A stretch of DNA of 64,000 nucleotides, taken from Marsupella aquatica (Eukaryota > Marchantiophyta). The notes below the pieces were generated by a model, which saw only the letters and a list, made by a program, of their open reading frames with translations, had not been told where the DNA came from and did no database searches. Each line of letters starts with the position of its first letter. Position 1 is the stretch's first letter. The stretch lies in the NCBI GenBank assembly GCA_973895155.1, contig OZ316898.1:1178001-1242000 (forward strand). Reading direction: 5' to 3'. A program made the translations under genes and the position numbers. This document shows, piece after piece, positions 22,247 through 34,444 of the stretch.

Positions 22247-22406
22247 AATAAAAAATGGAAAGCAGAAAAGGGAGAGACCCCAAGAAGCCAATCCCACAAA
22301 ACGGAGGACCCCATAAATGAGGGGAAAGAGGAAAAAGGAGACACCCCAGGAAGGCCAAAGAGGCCACACAAGCCAGAATCTTAAAAGCCAAAGACCCAAT
22401 GAAGGA

Positions 22407-22750
22407 TGTTAGATATTGCTCTAGTCTTGTGACTCTTGTGCTAACCACAGTTAGGCTAACTCGGGTTAGGACCTAGCTAAGGTTAGCGGTAGTGCTGTTG
22501 TGCATATAGCCAGGGCTGATGCCAGACCCTGGTGGAACAAAGGCTCATTGTTATGGAGCTAGTTGAGAGATAGGGAGAGCTTGTGCTGTGGATACTTGGT
22601 ATGGCCGGTCGGCCTAGTGTGCAGGAAAGCTCTTGTGTGTTCCCGTGGACGTAGCCTCATGTGGAGGTGAACCACGTATCTCTCTGTGTCGACTATTGTG
22701 CGTTGGATGGTTCATGGGCTTGCAGTTACGAATGTTGTCTATGCTGAACA
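22407..22750 (+). repeat. 5' LTR of the plus-strand Copia
   Basis: 344 bp, starts TGTTAGATATTGC and ends GCTGAACA; followed at 22753 by the primer-binding site. Confidence 0.95.
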
Positions 22751-22752
22751 AG

Positions 22753-22764
22753 TGGTATCAGAGC
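22753..22764 (+). promoter_or_regulatory. Primer-binding site (initiator tRNA-Met type)
   Basis: TGGTATCAGAGC two bases after the 5' LTR is the usual complement of the initiator tRNA-Met 3' end used by plant LTR retrotransposons. Confidence 0.92.
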
Positions 22765-23130
22765 ATGCCTGGGAGGTGACGAGGTTTTTTCGTGACAGGT
22801 TTTTTCCAGCGTTCATTGTCGATGGTACATTCGGAGTTTCGTCGCATGAAACTCGAATGTGTGTGGCTGTGCGGATAGGTTCGTGAGAGGGCTTTCTAAC
22901 GGTGGTTAGAACTCGCTGATCGGTATCCGTGGTGCGGAGGAATCGAAGTTTGCGTCGTTCAGGTTTTATTCGTGTTCGACGGTTTTTTGGGGGAGAGACC
23001 AGAGTTTGTGTTTTCAACGGTATGAGCTGTGCGGTGCGGGAGGCGTCGCATGTTGTAGCTCAAGTTGAAGGTTGAAGCAAGCTGGTCGTTTCGGTAGTTG
23101 ATTTGTTGCCGAGTTGTTACCAAGTGCGAC

Positions 23131-24186
23131 ATGACGAGTGACGGAGACGTTCAGGTTTTGTCACAAGCTATGGAGCTTGTTCTCATCTGAACCGGGTTTC
23201 TCTTCGTGACGTCCGACTCGGTGGAAGAAACGCGAAGTGCTATGGCTCAACGGTTTGATCGCGGCGAAGCGGTCATTTTGAGTCCGGGATTGGCACTTGA
23301 CACGGAAGTAGGGAAGAAGAGGGAGATGGCTAGATTCAGAGGAGTGAAGTTTGAGGTGGAGAAGTACGATGGTCGTACCGACTACTTGTTGTGGGAGAAG
23401 CAAGTGAAGGGTGTTCTACGGGCCATGGGCTTAGCTCATCTGCTCTCTTCGCGAGAGCAGTATGATGGAGAGGAGGAGATTTCTTTGAGACAGTGGAGAC
23501 AGGAGCAGGTGATTGTTGTCAATGCAGTGATGCTATATCTCAAGCCGCACATCATCAAGCAGTTGGATGATTATGCGGATTGCACGTCACTGTTCAAGGC
23601 TCTAAGAGAGAAGTACTACCGGGAAGATGCGTCAGACCGGCTGTACAAGAAGTCTCTCTTGATGAGCCTTAGGCTCAAGGAAGGGAGCAAGATGCAGGAT
23701 CACCTGGATGAATTTGACAGTCTAGCGGTGGATCTGTCAAACCTGGGAAAAGGAGTTGAAGATGAGGATAAGGCCTTGCTTCTGCTAAGCTCCTTACCGT
23801 CGTCTTATCAGGGCTTGAAATAGGTGCTCTTGTACAGAGATTTGAAGTCCATTTCGTATAATGAGGTGGTGAGCTCATTACTGTCTGATGATGCTCAGAA
23901 GAAGCTGGGTCTATCATAGACAGCATCTTCTTCTGGCATTGCGCTGACTGTGAACAGGGGAAGAGCAGCGCAACGCATGAATGGGCAGAACAGGTTTAGA
24001 TCTACATCACGGGGGAGATCTAAATCCAGAGGGAAATCGCAAGAGAGGAAGCCTCTTGCATATTGGAATTGTGGCAAGCCAGGCCACATGAAAAGGGATT
24101 GTCGAGTAAAGGTCCCTACTGCCTCTGCTAATGCGGCATCGAGCTCGCATGAGGTAGATTTACTCGATGATGATGACATATTGTGA
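23131..24186 (+). pseudogene. Copia gag of the plus-strand element
   Basis: The likely original start is the ATG at 23131 (MTSDGDVQVLSQ), with an early TGA near 23188. The main frame (23206 on) has FEVEKYDGRTDYLLWEKQ, RQWRQEQVIVVNAVMLYLK and LKEGSKMQDHLDEF. A TAG at 23821-23823 and another near 23917 interrupt it. The second part has a basic RSTSRGRSKSRG stretch and the zinc knuckle YWNCGKPGHMKRDC, where the first CCHC cysteine has become Tyr. The tail LLDDDDIL ends in TGA at 24184-24186, where pol continues in the same frame. Confidence 0.9.
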
Positions 24187-27100
24187 TGTCAAGGTTATGC
24201 TCTCAACGTAGTGTCAAATCCAGGTAGTGATGACTGGATTCTAGATAGTGCATGTACTTTTCACATTTGCTCTAGAAGAGATTGTTTCAGTTCTTACACG
24301 GTTTCCAACGGGTCAGTGTTGATAGGAAATGGAATCCCATGTCAAGTTGTTAGACTTGGATCTGTAAGATTTTAGATGTTTGATGGTGCTGTGAGAAAGT
24401 TGAGGAATGTGAGACATATTCCCAGCATAATGAAAAATCTCATTTCACTTGGAGTTTTAGAAGCAAATGGCCATCAGTGGAGCTCTGCTAATGGTATCCT
24501 TCAGGTTTCAACTGGTACTAAAGTTGTATTGAAGGGAAAGAGACATAGCAATCTATACGTTTTGGAGGGCAGTGTAATTTGTGATGAAGCCAATGTAACC
24601 TTATCTCATGAGGAGACGGCCCGGCTATGGCACTTCCGTTTGGGCCACATGAGTGAAAAAGGTTTGGTTATTCTTCAGAAGAAAGGATTACTTTCTAATT
24701 TGCAATCTTGTAAGTTGGAATTTTGTGAGCACTGTGTGCTAGGGAAGCAGCACAGGAAACCCTTCGGAGTTCGAACTCACACCAGCAAGGAGGTACTTGA
24801 GTATGTACATAGTGATGTGTGCGGTCCAGCCCCTACTCCCTCACATTCTGGATGGTTATACTATATCACGTTCATAGACGATTACTCAAGGTATGTGTGG
24901 ATATACTTTCTACACAATAAGTCTGATGTTTTTGCCACTTTTAAGGAGTGGAGATCCCAAGTTGAGAATCAGACTGGTAATAAGGTGAGATATCTTCGAT
25001 CGGATAACGGCGGTGAATATAGTTTCGGTGAATTTGGAACGTATTGTAAGGAGCAGAGGATCACCCGCCATCTCACAACAAGTTATACTCCTCAGCAAAA
25101 TGGTGTTTTTGAGAGACTCAACCGAACACTATTGGACCGCTCGATGAGTATGTTGAGTCAATCATGCTTACCACATGAGTTTTGGGCTGAAGCTGTCAAC
25201 ACTGCAGCTTATTTGGTAAATTTTTCTCCATCCAGTTCTATTGGATTCAAGACGTCATTTGAAATGAGGTATGGGCGTCCAGCAGATTACTCACATCTGA
25301 GGATTTTTGGATGTGATGCTTATGTGCTTACACCTTCCCAGCTTCGATCCAAGCTGGAGTCCAAGTCAAAGAAGTGTATTTTCCTTGGATATCAGAAAGG
25401 TGTGAAGGGTTATAGGTTATGGGATCCAGTAACCTGTAAGCTAATTGTCAGTAGAAATGTGTCCTTTAATGAGTCCAGATCATCAAAGGAGGGGGAGAGT
25501 TCTCAGGACTCCCATACTGACAAGGGGAAATCTCCCATCCAGGATGGGGTTGAGGGGGAGATTAGTCATGATGTTGTTCATGACAGGAGAGATGGAGAAG
25601 CTCCGGGCTTGGAGCTGGTTCCTGTGATGGAACAAGAGGAGCAGATTGTTGCTGGGGTACCTCAAATTCAACCAACAATAGCAGCAGATCAGCCTGGGTC
25701 ATCTACTAGAAGAACTTTCAATCGTTCTACTAGAGCTCCTACCAGGTATGGTCAATGGGCAGACTCATCTAAGCTAGATGATATTGACATTGCACCTGAT
25801 GAAGATAACATGGCTTTGATCTTGGAAGAAGGAGAGTCTTCTTCGTACAGTGAGGCTTGTGCTTGAGAGAAGAAGCATGAGTGGAATGCAGCAATGCAGA
25901 GGGAGTTGCAATCTTTGAGTGACAACAAGACATGGGAGTTGGTGGTGCTTCCAAGAGGTCAGCAAGTGGTGGACAGCAAGTGGATTTACAAGTTGAAGGA
26001 TAATCCTTCAGAGGGTGGAGATAAGATCTACAAGGCAAGGCTTGTTGCCAAGGGGTTCACTCAAGAGAAAGGAGTGGACTACAATGAGGTCTTTTCACCG
26101 GTGACTAAGTATTCCACAATTCAGATCTTGTGTCAGCTTGTTGTATTTTTTGGTCTGGTGATGGATCAGATGGATGTTGTTACTGCCTTTCTCTATGGCA
26201 ACTTGGAAGAGTTGATCTTCATGAGACAGCCACTAGGCTTTATGAAGAAAGGCCAAGAGAACTTAGTTTGCAGATTGCTCAAATCCTTGTATGGATTAAA
26301 GCAGTCTCCCAGACAGTGGAACAAACGGTTTGATGATTTCATGCTTGCTCAAGGTTTTACAAGGATGGTGTATGATCCTTGTGTGTATACGAAATCCGTC
26401 AAGAATGATGTATTTGGTTTCATCATTCTGGTGATTTATGTGGATGACATGCTGATTGTGGCTAAAGATCAATCTGAGGTTGACAGTCTCAAGGCAAAAT
26501 TGAGTGCTGAATTCAGGATGAAGGATCTTGGTAAGGCCAAGAGGATCTTAGGGATGGAGATTTTTAGGAACTCTGAGACTGGACAGTTGTGCTTGAGTCA
26601 AGGCCAGTATGCGAGGAAAGTACTTGCACGATTCAACATGGAGAACTGTAAGCCAGTGAGTATTCCTTTAGCTTCATATTTCAAGTTATCATCGGCTTTC
26701 TCTCCTACGGATGCTGTGGAGAAAGGTCTGATGGCTAAGATTTCTTATGAGAAGGCAATAGGCAGTCTGATGTATTTGATGACTTGTACTAGGCCTGACT
26801 TGGCACTAGCTAGCGATGGGCAAGGTTAGCAGATTTATGTCAAATCCAGGGAAGGTACATTGGGAAGCTGTGAAATGGATTCTCAGGTATGTGAAGGGAA
26901 CACAGGACTATGGATTACTATTTGATAACAGATCAGATAGAACGTTGGTTGGCTATGTAGATTCTGACTATGGAGGCTGTCTGGATACAAGGAGGTCTAC
27001 AACTGGGTTTGTTTACATTCTTGGAGGAGGATGTATCAGTTGGAAATTTACCTTGTAGAAGTGCATATCTCAGTCTACTACAGAAGCAGAGTATGTTGCA

Positions 27101-27409
27101 GCAGCAGAAACAGCAAAGGAAGCAATTTGGTTGGATAAGTTGATCGCGGAGATGGGTTTAGAGCATGGAAAAATGACTCTAAACTGTGATAGTCAGAGTG
27201 CTCTTCACTTGGCTGCTAACCAGGTGATGGATAGCAGGGTGAAGCACATTGATATCAGGTACCATTTTATCAGGCAAGTAGTGTCTGATAAAACTTTTGA
27301 GCTAATCAAGATTGATGGAAAGCTCAATCCCGCTGATGCCTTTACCAAAGTGATTCCTTTGGAGAGTTTCTCAAGACACCGTGCTACTTTGCAGGTTTTG
27401 CAGTTGTAG
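24187..27409 (+). pseudogene. Copia pol of the plus-strand element
   Basis: In frame after the TGA: protease DDWILDSACTFHICSR (24228 on), a TAG at about 24373, GAG-pre-integrase WHFRLGHMSEKG and CEHCVLGKQHRK, integrase FIDDYSRYVW, LRSDNGGEYS and NGVFERLNRTLL (DDE), then a TGA at 25864-25866. Reverse transcriptase continues (VVDSKWIYKLKDNP, DYNEVFSPVTKYSTI, ILVIYVDDMLIVAKD) to about 26829, where a shift occurs. RNase H follows (VGYVDSDYGGCLDTRRS, TEAEYVAAAETAKEAIW) with a TAG at 27056-27058, ending at a TAG at 27407-27409. Catalytic residues are preserved but the frame is broken at several points. Confidence 0.93.
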
Positions 27410-27604
27410 TGCAAGTAGAGTTATTTAGCAATGTGTGACTATTTGTATATGGATTACTCATTCCTGTTAGGCTACGGCTTAGTTCTAGTTAACCCTTAGT
27501 TAACCCTTGTGGTTTTTAGGGGGAGACCTGGTTTGGTGATTGTCTAGAACTTCCCGCTGAGGATTCCATATGGTAGCATTTAGTCCAGTCCCCAAGACAA
27601 GAGT

Positions 27605-27616
27605 CAAGGGGGAGTT
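27605..27616 (+). promoter_or_regulatory. Polypurine tract
   Basis: CAAGGGGGAGTT immediately precedes the 3' LTR; such tracts prime plus-strand DNA synthesis in LTR retrotransposons. Confidence 0.9.
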
Positions 27617-27960
27617 TGTTAGATATTGCTCTAGTCTTGTGACTCTTGTGCTAACCACAGTTAGGCTAACTCGGGTTAGGACCTAGCTAAGGTTAGCGGT
27701 AGTGCTGTTGTGCATATAGCCAGGGCTGATGCCAGACCCTGGTGGAACAAAGGCTCATTGTTATGGAGCTAGTTGAGAGATAGGGAGAGCTTGTGCTATG
27801 GATGCTTGGTATGGCCGATCGGCCTAGAGTGCAGTAAAGCTCTTGTGTGTTCCCGTGGACGTAGCCTCATGTGGAGGTGAACCACGTATCTCTCTGTGTC
27901 GACTATTGTGCGTTGGATGGTTCATGGGCTTGCAGTTACGAATGTTGTCTATGCTCAACA
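27617..27960 (+). repeat. 3' LTR of the plus-strand Copia
   Basis: 344 bp ending CTCAACA, followed directly by the AAGGA target duplication. Confidence 0.95.
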
Positions 27961-27965
27961 AAGGA

Positions 27966-29496
27966 GAGGAAAGACGAAAAGCCCAAAATCTCAAAAGCCA
28001 AAGAGCCAATAAATGAGGGGAAATAAGACTCTAACGTTCTTAAACAAATTTTTTGGAGTTCTTCCTTAGAATTGTCCAATAAAATGACTTATACTTTGCC
28101 CCACGGATATGATGTGCCGTTATGAAGGAAGCAAGATCCCCACCTGGCGCATGTCTGCCTCCATAGGGAGAGCAGGGGGTTGTGGCTGTTACTGTCTTCC
28201 TCCAAAGGGAGGCCGGCTATTTAATTTGTCCAATGGCCGCGGCATGCACAACAGGTGACAGGGAGGGGAAGGGGGGAGGAAAAAGGAGGGAAAGGAGAGA
28301 GAAATGGGGTAATGGGGCAAGAAATGTGGGGGGGGGGGGGGAGGAAAGGGAATGGTAGGAGAGGATAAAAGGGGGAAAATGGAAAAAGCAATAACCAGTC
28401 CTACCTAAGTAACCCATCTTGCCCATCCCTGGAGCCAACTTGGCCTCCTTATGATTGAAATACTTGCAGCAACTCTTGCCCTTGCAACCCTCCCTTGCTC
28501 ACCCTTCTGGCAAATGGCCAGTTGCACTGCAAGGTGCCATATATAGCACCCGGGTAACTATGCAACTCCCCTTTTTATAAGGCAAGTTTTGAATTCATTA
28601 TAATTGACCATCTTGGATTTCATTTTAGTCTAGTAAAGTCTTGTACCTCTCAATTCAAGGAATCCAAAAACGTAAGTTAAAAAAAAACTGAACATGTTTG
28701 GATGTATAAAATGCTGATCAAAACCAAATTATATGGCTTTTTTTAATAGAGGGGTCTATAGCCAAACTAGCCAGCTTTTTAGGATTTGTATTGAAATTTG
28801 AAAAATCTTTTCATAAAAATTACAAGATGTAGAGAAATGTTTTTTATTTTCATATGCCTGGAAAAAGAAGAAAAACAAACCTTTTATATGACTTGAAAAT
28901 TTTCAAAAGTGGAAAATCAAGCTTTTTACAAATTTTGATTATTTTGTATAGCCAACTTTTTAGTATATAAAAATCAATGTATACAAGATATGCGTACGGA
29001 CAATAGAAAGGTCCTTTCCACTATGTTTTGCATCAACCGGATATGACTAACACCCCTGACAACATTTTCATCGCAACACTTATTTTCCTCTATGACTAAT
29101 CCTTGCCTTGACAAAATGTGCCTCAATGACTTACTTGTCTCACTTGCATTTCTTTGTCTCACTTTGGCATTTTTGTGCCATGAACAGAATAATACAATTG
29201 CTACAATTTATAACGTGGAGCCACACATGTACATTGGTTGGCTAAGCACATGCCCTCAAATTTGTATTAATGTCGGCACCTTACCCATTATATGTTGATT
29301 GAGATGATTGACTTTTACATATGGCATCTTTCTTTATTCATTGCACATTAAACTACATCGTCAGAAATTTGCATGTCGTCGCTTGATGTAGTTGTGTACT
29401 GCAAACGTACATATGTGGAATCCATTTCCAATTTGAAGTCTCTGGACGATGGATGTTCTGTTTATGTACGTGGAGTTTAATTCACTCGATCTCGAT
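27966..29496. other. Intergenic, no gene seen
   Basis: Contains a purine-rich tract with a 13-G run (about 28329-28341) and AT-rich sequence from 28560 to 29000. 27975-28020 (CAAAATCTCAAAAGCCAAAG...) echoes 22378-22400 on the other side of the Copia, so the target was already a short repeat. The frames seen have no recognisable motifs. Confidence 0.5.
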
Positions 29497-29513
29497 AACA
29501 ATATTACCAAGCA

Positions 29514-29874
29514 ACCAATTGGCTTAGGTCAATTGGCTAGGGGATTTGCCTGGAACTGAGAGGTCCCAGGTTCAATCCCCCCTCCACACACTGGGGTGTG
29601 GAGGGTATTTGTGTGTGGGTGGGATGTGTGTGGAGGGTATTTGTGTGTGGGTGGGATGGGTTTTGTGGGTAGTGGATTGGAGTTCTGATTATCTGCCCGG
29701 CCCCTGGTCGTCCACTTTGTGGCCCTGATTTAATCCTCTCTCTTTCCTGGTGCGGGTCCTTGTCGGATCCGTTGGGGCTCACCCTGGTCTGGGTTCCCTA
29801 CAGAAAAACTGTCACATTGGGATGGGGGGAGTCTAATTGTATTTCCTCCCCATTTCCGTTCAAGACAAAAAAAA
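29514..29874 (+). mobile_element. tRNA-derived SINE with 17-bp target duplication
   Basis: A 361-bp segment is flanked by AACAATATTACCAAGCA at 29497-29513 and 29875-29891. The left end has a tRNA-like head: CAATTGGCTAGGGGA resembles an internal-promoter A box and GGTTCAATCCC (about 29571-29581) is a good B box. The right end is an A-rich tail (ACAAAAAAAAAAC). Inside is a duplicated G/T-rich unit of about 43 bp (about 29593-29660). The structure is that of an RNA polymerase III-transcribed SINE moved by LINE machinery. Confidence 0.88.
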
Positions 29875-30341
29875 AACAATATTACCAAGCAGCGTATACT
29901 CCTAGACGACTTTGTAATAACTTACCCTATGTATCGATCGAGCTCGAAAGCGGGCGGAAAACTTGAAAATGACTTTGATGTATTATAAAAAAGGACAATC
30001 CATAAACAATGCCGTCAAAGGAATCCCTGCAAGGAAAACTCCTTTTGAAATTTCCTCAAAGTTCACATGTTTTGTTTAATCCTGGACGAGCGAATCTTCC
30101 TAGGTTTATCCACGGTTTAGCTCTCCCTTTTCTTTAAAGCCACTCTATCTGTAGATTTTTCCTCATTGTACACGTCGTTTACTTCTAGTTGAGATTCGGA
30201 GTATGATGCTGAAATGGCTGCTTATGTACAGTAGCTTGTTCCACACATCCCCAACTCATCCTCGACTAACGTTTTAATATTATAATGTGAAAAACTTGGG
30301 TCGGTTCTATTAAATTATACTGCATATGGAAGATTGCACTG

Positions 30342-33300
30342 TCACGGATTTGTATAAGCAGGGTTATGGACACAGTCAGCGCTCCGACCAGGTCCTCCAT
30401 AATAGTAATAGGAAGCCCAACTGCTGAAGTTTGTACCCTTCTCAACCGAGTAGCAGCTTGAATTAGTGTCTGATACAATAAAAGGCGCATCTACCAAAGC
30501 GTTGTTCTGATTAATATACTGCAGATTTCTCATGTATGCTGCCTTACCATAACCCTCATTTGCGAAGTGACCACTGCCCATCTGCGTGGTCGTATGGACA
30601 TTTCCGTCGGCTGGCTCATCGTCAATGATCTCCCCATACCAGATCACACGTTCTGCGAATGCAAACGAGTAGTTCGTGTAGATGCTCGTTGGCCAGTACC
30701 CTACATACTCATCGTTAAGCTGTAGCCACCAGTCTCCTGTTCCATCGTCCTACAAGCATACAGCAAGTGGAACTTGTCAACAGTATGGGTAAAGTATCCA
30801 ATCATGCGCCTAGCATTTGATCCTTATTGAGGGCCAAATCCTGACCAGGTCAAAGCTCTAGCTCGACCCCTGGCGATTGCATCACGAGCTGGGCCGGCTC
30901 AGTTACCAGTGGAAACAGTCATTTTGGTGGTGCAGGTATATACGGAACAATCCGACGATTGTTGATTGATGTACTAGAAGCAAACGATGCATTCTCAATA
31001 GCCCCACAGAAGTGGGATGCGGCACGGTATTTACAGACCTTGAACACACGCAGTTTTATCTCATACTGCTGACCCGACCTCGTGGAGATGTTTGCGAAGG
31101 AGCCTCCAGCCAGCACCGTGTTGCTTACTTGCACAAAGCCGGGACAGTCCAGATCATAACAACCAGTTGCATTATAAAGATCAGCCTGCAAAATTACCAC
31201 GTATATTTAATTTGAAGAGATGATTTGTCGACCAATTAGTTTATCCGAGCTTCAATGCTTTGACAGTGCTAGCTCCGTTGCACCATGGTTCGTTCATCAT
31301 GACACCAAATGTTTGTGTGGTCCTTGCTGCCGTTGTAGAAGTTTTACTTCTTGCACGCACTACAGATGGGCTTTATAGTATTATCGGTTAGGCTGAACCC
31401 TAAACCCTAAGCTCAGCAGCTGAAGTAACATGCTTGCAAACTTTACACGCTGAAAATATATCAAAAGAGAAATGTACCGTCCAGGACACAAAAAGCCGGG
31501 GAAGGTCATCTCCACCGACGGCGCCGTAATTCTGTCACATACCAATCCGTTAGTCGCTCTTAGAGAGTCATGAGTCTAGTCGATTACTAATGTGAAGTTT
31601 ATTCCTGGATAAGGTTCAATTGGAATATTAGACACTGTAGATTGGTAGCTAGTTACTATCTTCGGAAAAAAATCGATAAGTTTGACAATTATGTGTATAT
31701 AGAGTTGAATGTCGTCGTTCCAATGAAGACAGCTCAGAGACTACAAGAATGTGCTCTAATGAGCTACAAGAACCGTAGAGCTCGACAATGGACGATATCA
31801 ATCATTATTCGACATATCGACTTCAGGAGAAGGAATGCACAAAAATGCGACAGTGATGAATTTTCTTTTTATGTCAGCAAATTAAGCCTGAAGGGTAGGT
31901 GGGTGTGTGGGTTTGTGGGCAGCACCCCCGGCAGCACTTGGTTGCCCGCTTCCACAGTGTTAGGTCCTGCTGTCAACGAAAGTTGACCCAAGCTGAACTC
32001 GTGTGAAATGCTTTCCACTTGTGGTTTCCATATATTGAGGAAGACCTCCGTTCCCTTGTAGGCTCCTGGTGCTTTGGAATAATCGAGCTCTCCTGAGCCA
32101 TACTGCGTTAGATATCCCAAGCTACAAGTTAACCAAACAAATGACTGAAAGTTTCGTGTGCAGTCTTGTGTCTACATTAGATGTTATACAACAATGACTA
32201 AGAAACCTTTTTGAATTTTTCTCTCGTTAAATCATTCATTGTTCAGTTGGATCAGCATGCATTATTAGCTAAATTGACAAGAGTGGTATATGCGTACTTC
32301 ATGAGGAGCGCTTGAATTGTTCCAGTATAAAGCTTGCCCTGGCATCCTCTTACTGGAGCGTACCCTCGCGCTTCCTCCTTGGACAACGCCGCGCACTGGG
32401 ATGGTGCCATTGACGCACCCGTCCGCCACCAAAGCGATTGTCTGCTGGGCAAGCCTCACACCGTGGGTATCGGACGAGGAATTCCCAAGTGTTATCACGG
32501 TTGTGGGATACCTCTGCGCATGGATCAGAATAATTAACGGATATGATCGGTTACCAGCCATTCAGTAGAGAGCGGCAGCCAATGAAATTAAGCCCAAACG
32601 CAGCAGCAGTTGTTAATATCCTGGGCTAATTATACGAAATAGGAGTTCCATGGAGAAATGGATTTCTAAGACGTACATTGTATGTTTTGTTGCCCCCGAG
32701 CGAAACTTGCGCTTCAATTGGGATGCATGTCACATTGTCACCGTCGGGTAGCTAGCTGACCATGCATACACAGGTGAGAAATAAATAGAACAGTCAAGAA
32801 TCTGTAGTGAACTGTGTCACTATACATTCAACATCCATATGTAATCAGTCATCATACAATTTTGACACATTATATAATGCAACGGTAAACGATATTCATG
32901 TACTACTTTCCGTGAAGCAAGGTCTTACTTACTTCACGCTTGAAGTACATTGGTGCCTTGAAGTCCAGCTTAAGATCGACACAAGGAAATCTTATGAGTT
33001 TCTTGTACTCAGACTGAACGAGTAGCTTGTGTTCTCAAAAGTTCAAGAACGTTTGTTGACTACTAGGACGAGGCTGATCAACTTCTATGGAGTTAATGTC
33101 CTTGTACGCCTGGTCCCGACGGATTTGCACAAAGCGACTGTGTTATCCTTTCTTTCTCTAAGCTGCGAGATGGAACTAGCTTAAAACGAAGTCATGCAAG
33201 TGTACATCAGAGATTGTTGACCATCCAACGCCACTCCACCTTATTTTGACCCCGACAAACCAAACTGGACTTACGGGCGGATGCACTGGAAATTTGGTTC

Positions 33301-34092
33301 GTGCCTCCCGCGCACTCAATACTCGTACGATAGCTAATGGATCTCGGCTCTTATTTAAGAAGCTAGTAAATTATTTCTTCGAATTGAATCGATCCAAGTT
33401 AATACAATTTAAAGATCTTGCCTCTAGCATTCTCATCGGGATTCTTATTCGCAGAGATCTACTGCGTCGAGCAACCAATGATGACAGCCGAGGTGCTTAA
33501 CGTAGTAAAGAGCCAGCTAGTACGTACAGGTCGTGCTGAAAACGAATGATGACAGTCAAGTCTTTGTCGCTCACCGTTCACAACGAAAGACCCCAGTCAG
33601 AATGTGGAAGAAATGCGAATTACTAATCAATACCATCGCCCAGAGCTTGGCTTCTGTCAGCCAACTGGGTACTAAAATCGAAGAATCTTTTGTTCATGCA
33701 TCTGGCACCTGCTAACTTATTCCTATCAAAGGGGGATGCTGGGAGCTCAAAATTCAATTCTTGTACTCTTTGGGAAAATTTGTGATATAAACTTTACTAA
33801 ACGCGATCCAATTATGTCAGGTGAACTGTATACACAAAAGTAAACTGGTGAAACTACTGACTAAACATATCCACCTTTAATATATTTCCGAGTATATGTA
33901 TGGACGGTGGGGAAACGCAATCAATAGTTTAGCCGTCTATTTAGCTAAGAAAGATCTACTACCGAGTTAGCAACGTCTTACCAAAAAATTACGGTAACCG
34001 ACAGACGCCACAGCAATGTTGGAAGCAGCACTCCACAGGCTCATAACCAAGAGCAGTCCCACACGAGCTCTCTTTGAAACCACTGCCTCCAT
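30342..34092 (-). CDS. Neprosin-domain (DUF239) protein, eight exons, copy 1
   Basis: Exons read by eye on the minus strand: 34092-33982, 32956-32933 (24-nt microexon), 32751-32677, 32513-32298, 32144-31938, 31531-31478, 31185-31039, 30749-30342 (TGA at 30342). All junctions are GT/AG and phase 0, giving 413 residues. Exon 1 encodes a signal peptide (ARVGLLLVMSLWSAASNIAVA), so the product is probably secreted. Exon 3 (LPDGDNVTCIPIEAQ) matches the neprosin propeptide motif; exon 4 has DGCVNGTIPVRG. The catalytic domain has GTEVFLNIWKP, HEFSLGQL, ATGCYDLDCPGFVQV, WLQLNDEYVGYWP, WYGEIIDDE, MGSGHFANEGYG and YYYGGPGRSADC. Neprosins are glutamic, proline-directed endopeptidases; the Glu in WYGEI may be one catalytic Glu (inference). 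The exon 5 acceptor is the least certain. Confidence 0.85.
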
Positions 34093-34444
34093 ATCGACAG
34101 GTCTGAAAGGTCGTCAGTGCAGTATCCGTTACTGATCAATGATGGAGATGAGGATGGATATCTCTAGCTATTATGTACTAGGACAAATTGTCCACCCAGG
34201 GGAGCCGACAGTCAGGTTCGTAAAAACAGCCAATTCAGTATTAATTCTTTACTGATCAACGGAGAGGACACATAAATCTGGTGGGACGGCTTCTCGTGCT
34301 CAAGGCGGCTGTAGCCCGGGGCTGTAGCTTTAGCTTGTCGATATAATCGCCTGCCTTTTCAATTTCAGATTTTAATCGTTGAGTATAACCTAGTTCATCA
34401 ACTGAGGGTATACATTGCAGATTGCACCCTAGAACTTGTCACCC

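Larger units (their letters stand above)
22407..27960 (+). mobile_element. Complete Copia LTR retrotransposon with decayed coding region
   Basis: Two 344-bp LTRs (22407-22750 and 27617-27960), both beginning TGTTAGATATTGC and ending in ACA, differ at about six positions by eye. Target duplication AAGGA is at 22402-22406 and 27961-27965. A methionine-initiator-type primer-binding site and a purine tract are present. Gag and pol are in Copia order but carry several stops and at least one frameshift, so it is non-autonomous now. It is the best reference for the minus-strand relative at 4463-12099. Confidence 0.97.

Noticed and set aside
28329-28341. Run of G as a possible regulatory G-quadruplex
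   Set aside because: A single homopolymer in low-complexity purine DNA, likely slippage or a sequencing artefact.
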